Below are positions 45,524-51,521 of a stretch of 51,521 nt of DNA, piece by piece (within the stretch, counting starts at the first letter, position 1; every line of letters begins with the position of its first letter). This DNA comes from Epsilonproteobacteria bacterium (ex Lamellibrachia satsuma). GTDB lineage: Bacteria > Campylobacterota > Campylobacteria > Campylobacterales > Sulfurovaceae. The position numbers were made by a program, and so were the translations under genes. The notes beneath the pieces were generated by a model. The model did not search any database, had not been told where the DNA came from, and saw only the letters and a list, made by a program, of their open reading frames with translations. The DNA lies in NCBI GenBank assembly GCA_003934925.1, contig JQIX01000062.1, positions 1-51,521 of the forward strand. The letters are read 5' to 3'.

Positions 45524-45581
45524 TACAAAAGTAAGGGCTTAGGCAGACTTTTCCTTTTACCTTTTATTTTATTAATCCTGC

Positions 45582-45609
45582 TAGGTCGGACAGGAATCAG
45601 TCCGACCTA
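45582..45609. repeat. Perfect palindrome, family 3
   Basis: TAGGTCGGAC (45582-45591), loop AGGAATCA, GTCCGACCTA (45600-45609), perfect 10-bp stem in the gap after msrA. Outer arms match 40615-40641, so this is a dispersed repeat. It might also end msrA transcription. Confidence 0.65.
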
Positions 45610-45665
45610 CATATTGAGATAATGAATATTTTGGCACAGGCGTAAGATATATAGCGTCATAGTTG

Positions 45666-45863
45666 TTATCTCTCTAACGGATTATCGCTGCGTTTCTTTA
45701 CCTTTTTTTCCTGCTCTTCAGAAACATTAGGCTGGGAGAATTCTACTTTTCCGTAAATGATGCACCCTCTGCAACCTGGGTCACAGATGTGCTTGAGTTT
45801 CATACACCACTCCTTGATATCGCCCTTCTTTCCCATATATTGGCATCCCCATCCGCTAGCCAT
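45666..45863 (-). CDS. Small Cys-rich protein
   Basis: 65 residues with cysteines at 7, 20, 27, 31 and 34 (WGCQYMGKKGD, EWCMKLKHICDPGCRGC), then a charged tail. The spacing could bind zinc, copper or an iron-sulfur cluster. No signal peptide. Ribosome site GAGGAG at about 11 nt. Next to acylphosphatase, but with a gap of 45 bp. I do not recognise the family. Confidence 0.6.
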   Translation of the reverse strand: MASGWGCQYMGKKGDIKEWCMKLKHICDPGCRGCIIYGKVEFSQPNVSEEQEKKVKKRSDNPLER

Positions 45864-45908
45864 AATAATACACTCCTCTATTATCGGTCGGCTAAAGCCA
45901 ACCCTGCT

Positions 45909-46184
45909 TTAATATCTGATTTCAAAGCCATCTGTTTGAAACTCTGCATCATCTATGATCTCATATTTCACATCATCCACAGAACTTAAAGGTGATCCTT
46001 CATTCAGGACTTGCATAAATGTATCGAAATCATCATCAAATACTTCAGCTACCACTTCTACCGTACCGTCAGGCAAATTTTGGATGTAGCCTTTGAACTG
46101 TTTTTTCATCAGTGCCTGGGATACGAACTTCCGGTAAAAGACACCCTGTACCCGTCCAAAAATAACAAATCTGTACCACTCCAT
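45909..46184 (-). CDS. acyP: Acylphosphatase
   Basis: 91 residues. Signature GRVQGVFYRKF with catalytic Arg 18, and GYIQNLPDGTVEVVAE with Asn 36; the spacing of 18 residues equals that of the known acylphosphatase pair. It hydrolyses acyl phosphates such as acetyl phosphate. It is 2 nt after the TerB-like gene in the same direction, so cotranscribed. Confidence 0.93.
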   Translation of the reverse strand: MEWYRFVIFGRVQGVFYRKFVSQALMKKQFKGYIQNLPDGTVEVVAEVFDDDFDTFMQVLNEGSPLSSVDDVKYEIIDDAEFQTDGFEIRY

Positions 46185-46186
46185 TT

Positions 46187-46630
46187 TTACGCTTCTCCAT
46201 ACTCATCTTTAAGATTTTGCAAAAACTCCAAAATACGTTTTTGATACAATATTTCTTCCTCATCTTCTTCAGGCAGACATTCATGCAGCTGCATAAGCAT
46301 ATCCATATCTATTTTTTGGGCAAAACGTTTCACTTGTTTTGTCTCTCGTTCCACGATCATAATAAGATGTTCAAAATCCAGTCCGTTTTTGGTAATGATC
46401 TTATTATGATATTCATTCACCGTATCTATGAGTAAGTCTGCTCTCTCTTGATCATCATGATAAATATTATGTGCTATCTCTTTTAATTTCTGCTTTTCAC
46501 ACTCATCAATTTCACCATTGGAAGAAACCATTAATGTCAATATTTTTGCGCGAAACTCCAGTGAACTGTTATGGTAAACCAAAAATTCCCTGAACATTTT
46601 TATGACTTTACGTTTAAATGCTTTGAACAT
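46187..46630 (-). CDS. TerB-like helical protein
   Basis: 147 residues, all helical. The segment FRAKILTLMVSSNGEIDECEKQKLKEIA resembles the TerB/DjlA-N helix-loop-helix with acidic loop (SSNGEIDECE). The N-terminus is basic (MFKAFKRKVIKMF). The ATG at 46628-46630, 5 nt after AAAGGA, was preferred over one 11 codons upstream. TerB-type proteins bind metal and relate to stress response; the family assignment is tentative. Confidence 0.5.
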   Translation of the reverse strand: MFKAFKRKVIKMFREFLVYHNSSLEFRAKILTLMVSSNGEIDECEKQKLKEIAHNIYHDDQERADLLIDTVNEYHNKIITKNGLDFEHLIMIVERETKQVKRFAQKIDMDMLMQLHECLPEEDEEEILYQKRILEFLQNLKDEYGEA

Positions 46631-46728
46631 TATTTCCTTTCTATTGCATACAATTAACACCATTTTAACAAAAAAATACTATAGTTTTATATCTTATTGA
46701 AAAACGTATTATAATACAAAGAGAGAAA

Positions 46729-47514
46729 ATGAACAATATTGACCTGGCTATCATCCTCAGTACTGCTTTTTTAGGCAGTGTAGGACACTGCATAGGGATG
46801 TGTGGTGGCATTGTCGTAGCCTACAGTTCTACAAAGATCGACCATACTTCATCATGGGCAAAACAAACCATTTCCCATCTTGCCTATAACTTTGGACGTG
46901 TAACGACTTATTCTATTCTGGGAGCTATGTTCGGGCTTCTGGGGAAAGCCATTGCATTTACCCCCACAACAAAAGGGGTACTTTTTCTGCTCACCGGTAT
47001 TTTAATGATATTGGCAGGTGGATCTCTTATAGGCAATCTGAAATTCCTCAACTCTGCAGAGTGGTCTGTCTCCAAAAACAGCTGGTACCAAAATAGTTTC
47101 AGAAAGCTCATCAGCAGTAGATCACTGCAAAGCTTCTTTTTGCTTGGAATGCTCAACGGTATCATCCCTTGCGGACTGGTCTACTCTTTTGCTATTTTTG
47201 CAGCAAGTACAGCCAGCCCTTTATGGGGAGCTATAGTCATGGCAACCTTCGGACTGGCTACCATTCCTGCCCTTTTCTTTCTGGGTACCGTCACTAAATT
47301 TTTACAAAAAGGATCTTTGAGGGGAACCATGATGAAACTCGCTGCCATGCTCGTCATCTTTTATGGTTTCTATACCCTCTATAAAGGATACAAGTTCATA
47401 GTACATCCAAAAGAGACCCAGCAGATGATCGACAGCATGCAGTCAGGAAGCATAAAAAGCAAACTGGAAGGCAAATGCGGAGGAATGAAGTGTGCTCCGG
47501 GAAAATGCGGTTAA
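46729..47514 (+). CDS. TauE/SafE-like (UreH-type) membrane protein with Cys tail
   Basis: 261 residues, about six helices. The N-terminal motif GHCIGMCGGIVVAY and later GMLNGIIPCGLVYSFA are typical of the UreH/DsbD-like transmembrane family, many members of which serve in copper or heme-thiol export for oxidase assembly. The C-terminal tail after residue 245 is hydrophilic and ends EGKCGGMKCAPGKCG, which carries the same MKCxxGKC motif as CusB and the lipoprotein. It has a TATTATAATAC-like stretch upstream. Confidence 0.82.
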   Translation: MNNIDLAIILSTAFLGSVGHCIGMCGGIVVAYSSTKIDHTSSWAKQTISHLAYNFGRVTTYSILGAMFGLLGKAIAFTPTTKGVLFLLTGILMILAGGSLIGNLKFLNSAEWSVSKNSWYQNSFRKLISSRSLQSFFLLGMLNGIIPCGLVYSFAIFAASTASPLWGAIVMATFGLATIPALFFLGTVTKFLQKGSLRGTMMKLAAMLVIFYGFYTLYKGYKFIVHPKETQQMIDSMQSGSIKSKLEGKCGGMKCAPGKCG

Positions 47515-47570
47515 TGCTTCATTCATACTTTTTCATTATCATGTAGTATCTCTATTTAAAAGGAAATATT

Positions 47571-47783
47571 ATGTCAAAAGTAGTAAAAGTGATCGAAGTC
47601 CTGGCTCAATCAGAAAAATCCTGGGAAGATGCGGCAGCAAGTGCTGTAAAAGCAGCAAGCAAATCTGTAGACAATATCAAGTCTATCTATATCGTAGATA
47701 TGAGTGCAGAGGTTAAAAATAATAAGATAGTAAACTACCGTATCAATGCAAAGATCTCTTTTGTGATCGGAAAGAAAAAATAA
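47571..47783 (+). CDS. Dodecin
   Basis: 70 residues. The sequence VVKVIEVLAQSEKSWEDAAASAV, with the KSIYIVDMSAEV and NYRINAKISFVI strands, is typical of dodecins. These 12-mers bind flavin and act as flavin buffers. ATG at 47571 after AAAAGGA. Monocistronic between the TauE-like gene and truD. Confidence 0.93.
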   Translation: MSKVVKVIEVLAQSEKSWEDAAASAVKAASKSVDNIKSIYIVDMSAEVKNNKIVNYRINAKISFVIGKKK

Positions 47784-47839
47784 AAAGAACGGGCAAAATT
47801 CAATATGAATGATATGCCCACCCTACATTTTATTTTGGG

Positions 47840-47845
47840 TATAAT
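47840..47845 (+). promoter_or_regulatory. -10 element of truD, 6 nt from its start codon
   Basis: TATAAT at 47840-47845 is preceded by TTTTATTTTGGG. The next ATG is at 47852, so transcription would begin at or beside the start codon. No ribosome site fits between. Confidence 0.55.
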
Positions 47846-47851
47846 CCGCCC

Positions 47852-48952
47852 ATGAATCATATAAAAAACTATGCATATATCCACACCCCGCTCAAATTTG
47901 ACTTTAAACAGACCATTGAACGTTTTTTCGTAGAAGAGATACCCCTTTACAGTTTTACAGGTAATGGGAATTACCTTATATTAAAAATCAAAAAAACAGA
48001 TATGAGTACCTGGAAACTCATCACCGTACTTGCCAAAGCAACAGGCCTGCAGGAACGCGACATAGGATATGCTGGGCTTAAAGATAAGAATGCAACCACT
48101 ATACAGTACATTTCTCTACCCAAAAAGTATGAAAAAGAACTCAATAAAAATCTTACTACAGAAAAAATAGAGATACTTGAACGTACCTACAACAAAGCAC
48201 CCATTAAGATAGGCCATCTCAAAGGCAACCGATTTTCTATTATCCTTCACCACATTAATGAAAAAGATGCAAAATTCTTCAATACTACGGCAAAGATGAT
48301 GCAAAGCAAGGGTATTCCAAACTACTACGGTTACCAACGCTTTGGTGAAGACAGCAGAAGTTACCTCCAGGGGAAAGAGATAGCCCACTCCGGGAAAAGA
48401 CTCAAGGGAAGCAAAGAGAAACTGCTCGTATCTGCTTATCAGAGTTATCTTTTTAACAAATGGCTGGGGCAAAGGGTCAAACTCTCCACGATCATTGATT
48501 CAAACAAGGCTGAAACAGCAGCAAAAAAACTTCAATACCCTCTTGAGCTGGTAAAAGTATTGGCAAAGCAGCCTCAGCTTTTTAAACTTTTCATTGGTGA
48601 CATCATTATGCCCTACCCCTACGGAAAGACAAACTTTGTAAAAGATATGATACAGTCAGCACAAGCCTTTGAACAAAAGAAGATATCTCCGGCAGGACTG
48701 CTTTGCGGAGCAAATGCAGAACGGGCAAAAAGCGATGCATATTATTTGGAAGAAGCTTATGACGATACTGAACTGAGTGCATTAAAAGGAGACAGACGTT
48801 TTGCCTGGATATGGCCAAAAGAGGTTGAAACCTCTTATGATAAAGAGGCTAAAAAGCTTACTGTGGAGTTCTACCTTCCTAAAGGGTCGTATGCAACTAC
48901 CTTTTTAGAAGAGATCGGGAAGTTTTCTTTAAAGGAAGAGAAAAGAGATTAA
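47852..48952 (+). CDS. truD: tRNA pseudouridine synthase D
   Basis: 366 residues. The family motif GYAGLKDKNATT carries the catalytic Asp 78. NRFSIILHHI, NYYGYQRFGEDSR and the C-terminal TruD insertion region (FYLPKGSYATTFLEEIGK) are typical. It makes pseudouridine 13 in tRNA-Glu. The N-terminus (YIHTPLKFDFKQTIERFFVEE) aligns with the family start, supporting the ATG at 47852. The transcript may be leaderless. Confidence 0.93.
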   Translation: MNHIKNYAYIHTPLKFDFKQTIERFFVEEIPLYSFTGNGNYLILKIKKTDMSTWKLITVLAKATGLQERDIGYAGLKDKNATTIQYISLPKKYEKELNKNLTTEKIEILERTYNKAPIKIGHLKGNRFSIILHHINEKDAKFFNTTAKMMQSKGIPNYYGYQRFGEDSRSYLQGKEIAHSGKRLKGSKEKLLVSAYQSYLFNKWLGQRVKLSTIIDSNKAETAAKKLQYPLELVKVLAKQPQLFKLFIGDIIMPYPYGKTNFVKDMIQSAQAFEQKKISPAGLLCGANAERAKSDAYYLEEAYDDTELSALKGDRRFAWIWPKEVETSYDKEAKKLTVEFYLPKGSYATTFLEEIGKFSLKEEKRD

Positions 48953-49120
48953 CTACTTCTCCTCTTTTCTTGGAATGAATTTACCACACCCTTTTTCCGG
49001 TGTTCCTCCAAAACTTTTGACTTCCCTCGCAGTGCCGTTCTCATAAATCGCTTTTCTTTCGCACTTTGGCCCCTCTACACAGGTCATATTGTTGCATCCT
49101 ATATCTTCTGCTACTGCCAT
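48953..49120 (-). CDS. Cys-rich protein of 55 residues
   Basis: Starts at the ATG at 49118-49120, 6 nt after AAAGGA. Sequence features: AEDIGCNNMTCVEGPKCERK (cysteines at 9, 14 and 20), then GGTPEKGCGKFIP with Cys 45. Four cysteines may bind a metal. No signal peptide. It abuts the truD stop tail to tail. Not recognised, but the ribosome site and coding character are convincing. Confidence 0.6.
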   Translation of the reverse strand: MAVAEDIGCNNMTCVEGPKCERKAIYENGTAREVKSFGGTPEKGCGKFIPRKEEK

Positions 49121-49445
49121 TCTATATCCTTTAGTTTAATTATTTTTTGATTTCAAAACTTTTTGTTTTAAAAATATGAAATTTCGTTGCTACTTCACTT
49201 TTTTCCAAGTCCAAGCCTTTAAGCATTTTAGATAAATGGGGACAAAGATAAATGAAGATAAAAGTATAGCAAAAAAGTGTATATTCAACGCCAACCCCTA
49301 TTTTAATACTGCTTCCAAAAGGGTGGGCAGGCTCCTTCTTCTCTCCCCGGCATTCTTTTCTGATATCACAACCTGTTACCGGCTGAAAGGTGCCGGGCAT
49401 CTGCTGTTGAAATAACCTGCTTCACAAAAGGTGAAGTGAGATGTG

Positions 49446-49554
49446 ACTGTAAATAATTCTGTGTCAATTTAGATAAAGTTGCACACAGAAGGAAAGGCAG
49501 ATAATGTCTGATTTAACGGCAAAAATAACCTGCTGGAACATATGGATTTTTTAG
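49446..49554 (+). mobile_element. Remnant of an IS256-like element, left end
   Basis: GTAAATAATTCTGTGTCA (49449-49466) looks like the end of Mutator/IS256-type elements, whose ends resemble ACACAGAATTATTTAC. It is followed by AGAAGGAAAGGCAG and an ATG at 49504 encoding only MSDLTAKITCWNIWIF before a stop. The transposase body is missing. Region 49121-49445 holds no gene I can support. Confidence 0.4.
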
Positions 49555-49566
49555 AGTGGCTCAAGG

Positions 49567-51426
49567 TTATTTAACTTTTTGGGTACTGCTTGAATTAGTT
49601 TCAGTCTGAGTCATTTTCGTTAAAACCGATTTCATTTGTTGCAACTCTTTTCCAAAATTAGCCCAATCATCCTGTTGCAAGGAATTTAAAGCGTTCTTAT
49701 AATGTTTAAGAGCTTTTTGGGCGTCAATAGAAAGCATATTTATTCCTCTTATATGTTTACTTGTTGATTGTTGAGGATTAATCATCTGGTCAGCGCCAAT
49801 ATTAAATACAGCTTTAAGTGCTTCATCAAGTGTTTTTCTCATTTTCACTTTCTCTTTAAATGCCACAATAACCCTTTTCAATTGGGGAATTTGGCCTTCT
49901 TCTGACTGCAGGTACACAGGCTCTACATAAATAAATGAATTTTTTATGGGAATCACCAGTTGATTGCCTTTGATAACCCTTGAACCTTGCTGACCCCAAA
50001 GGGTCAGTTCAGAGGAAATGTCCGGCTGCTGATTAATTCTGGCTTGAATTTGCATCGGTCCGTAAATGAGCTTGTCTTTAGGCAGGGTATACACGATCAG
50101 TTCACCGTAATTCGGGGCATCACAGCGGGCACATAACCATGCGTTCATATTATCCTTTTTGGAAGGTGTAATGGGTATCATCAAAATAAATTCTTCATCT
50201 TTTGTACCCGGCAAACGCATAATAATATAATAGGGGAATATTTTTTGTTCTCCGCTACGGTATGTTTCGTTTGGAATATCCCAGTAATCTTCCTGGTTAT
50301 AAAACACTTTGGGATCGGTCATGTGATACACATTGTACATTTTAGTTTGAATATTAAACAGATCTGTCGGATAGCGGATGTGTGCTTTTAAAAAATCGGG
50401 CATGTCACTAAAAGGCTTAAACAGTTTAGGATATATTTTTTCATAAGTTTGAACCAGCGGATCTTTTGGGTTAATGACATAAAATGAAACCTCTCCGGTA
50501 TAAGCATTGATGACAATTTTGACAGAGTTGTTGATGTAATTGATCCCTCTTTCTATCGGATTATGGTAAAGCGGTTCGGAATAGGGGAACATATTACTTG
50601 TGGTGAATGCATCTTGTATCCAATAGAGGTTGCCATCCTTACCGACAACCGGATAAGGCTGACTGTCGAAAGAAAGAAACGGAGCAAGCGTTGCAACACG
50701 TTGCATGATATTTCGGTAAAACATAATACGACTTTGGTCAGTAAGATAACCTGTAAAAAGAATATTGATGTCAGAAAACTTCCAGGCATATACCAGACGC
50801 CTGAAAAGAGAAGAGATCTGTACACCTCCTTTCCCTGCATAAGAGGCATAAATATTATCATCCCCTTTAGGATAATCAAATTCTTTGGCTCTTGTATTGA
50901 CCAAAACAAACTGGTTTGTTTCTTCGCCGTAATAGATAGCCATTTGCTTGATATTCAGGTTAACGGATGTCGTTGGGGGAATATCTTTCACAATAAGTTC
51001 AGGCATTCCATCAGATGTGATCTCATTGACCGGGTTCATCACAACACCATATCCATGGGTATAGATCAAATGATTGTTTACCCAGGTTTGTGCCCGAGCA
51101 GGAATTCCCGATTCAGGCAACTCTCTGGCTCCCAACACAACTTCGGTGTATTTATCAAGATGATAACGGTCAACCAGCACACTGTTGAAATTATAATACA
51201 AGCGAATTTCCTGCAATTGCTTATAGGTCTGTATCAAAGGCCTACGGTCCCATAAACGAATATTTTGGATAGTATTACGGTTATCGAGAATATCTTTGTA
51301 TGTTAAGTTCTGATCCACAGAGAAAGGTTTAACCTTGATTTTATTTAAGCCGAAGGCTGCACGTGTAAATTTTATATTATTTAACTTAACTTTCGCACCT
51401 AAACCCAAGCATTTTCTGAGTGACAT
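49567..51426 (-). pseudogene. UPF0182-family protein, N-terminal membrane part missing
   Basis: 619 residues from the first ATG. From residue 18 on it matches UPF0182 (COG1615): IKFTRAAFGLNKIKVKPF, then NIRLWDRRPLIQTYKQLQEI, QTWVNNHLIYTHGYGVVMNP, and the C-terminal WGQQGSRVIKGNQLVIPI. Intact members are about 900 residues with around seven N-terminal helices; these are absent. The first 15 residues (MSLRKCLGLGAKV) have no family similarity and lie on another gene's sequence. So this is a 5'-deleted copy, and the protein would not be membrane-anchored. It is uncommon in Campylobacterota, suggesting transfer. Confidence 0.8.
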
Positions 51427-51521
51427 CCTGCAACACAGTGATAATACTCACTAAATCCTCATTCCTATTGACTACTTCTTCAATTTTAGCTATTTCATCA
51501 AGTATAGAGATAAAGACCTGC
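51386..51521 (-). pseudogene. Gene fragment in another frame, sensor-like
   Basis: Open from the right edge: VFISILDEIAKIEEVVNRN, then EDLVSIITVLQDVTQKMLGF, stopping at RCES. It resembles the entry into a GAF-type sensor domain (helix, then LLGFD-like), but only 44 residues are visible. It overlaps the start of the UPF0182 remnant in a different frame, which marks the junction of two unrelated genes. Confidence 0.4.

Noticed and set aside
32653-47514. A full oxazolin/bufferin biosynthesis operon
   Set aside because: No DUF692 or DUF2063-type gene is in the window, so only the motif resemblance can be claimed.
49140-49400. 86-residue ORF on the minus strand
   Set aside because: No ribosome site, odd composition, no motif, and it lies in a region of transposon debris.
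50563-51255. 230-residue plus-strand ORF
   Set aside because: Antisense of the UPF0182 remnant; basic, no recognisable motif.
1-51521. CRISPR arrays, rRNA or tRNA genes
   Set aside because: No direct-repeat and spacer pattern and no tRNA cloverleaf signature was seen on either strand by eye; a tRNAscan run could still correct this.

Overview
The window looks like a chromosome segment of a Campylobacterota (epsilonproteobacterial) chemolithotroph, most like Sulfurovum or a close relative. The basis is gene content and order: the block sppA / aminodeoxyfutalosine deaminase / aroQ / pepQ / folK / flhF follows the order I recall for Campylobacter and Helicobacter, and there are futalosine-pathway menaquinone synthesis, several small c-type cytochromes and short AT-rich intergenic regions. 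The genus is an inference. I see no rRNA, tRNA or CRISPR array.

Layout. 1-3000 is an accessory patch: a cut-off IS110-family transposase with a structured leader that may encode its bridge RNA, a cassette-like orphan gene, REP-type palindromes, a truncated REP-associated transposase and a DUF71 ATPase. 3006-15286 is mainly housekeeping: arfB, glnS (fused to a YqeY domain), gltX, yggT, a lytic transglycosylase, mobB, fbp and metG, with small epsilon-type orphans. 15288-26436 holds lepA, prs, mnmA, flhF, folK, pepQ, aroQ, the menaquinone deaminase and sppA. The flhF locus has none of the usual flagellar neighbours except a possible SpoA-like protein. 26471-32366 holds a heme-domain GGDEF/EAL protein, a CAP-domain protein and a sulfur amino-acid operon (DUF4395, Rrf2 regulator, Cys/Met PLP enzyme) with a MITE-like element upstream.

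32653-47514 is a copper/redox block. A CopA-type ATPase is divergent from a TolC/CusB/CusA efflux operon, with a perfect inverted repeat between them. It continues with a Cys-rich lipoprotein, cytochrome c, two paralogous heme-less cytochrome-like proteins, the operon trxC-response regulator-histidine kinase-monoheme cytochrome, msrA and a TauE/SafE-like membrane protein. A short motif, MKC-x-x-GKC, recurs in CusB, in the lipoprotein (twice) and at the C-terminus of the TauE-like protein. This is the best candidate here for an undescribed theme: a shared periplasmic metal-binding tag that resembles the EGKCG motif of copper-binding oxazolin peptides.

The right end (48953-51521) has truD, a 55-residue Cys-rich protein, an IS256-like remnant and an N-terminally truncated UPF0182 gene that abuts an unrelated gene fragment, so it is a second rearranged patch. 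Palindromic repeats of several families sit in many intergenic gaps. All functional calls come from reading motifs by eye; no database search was possible.
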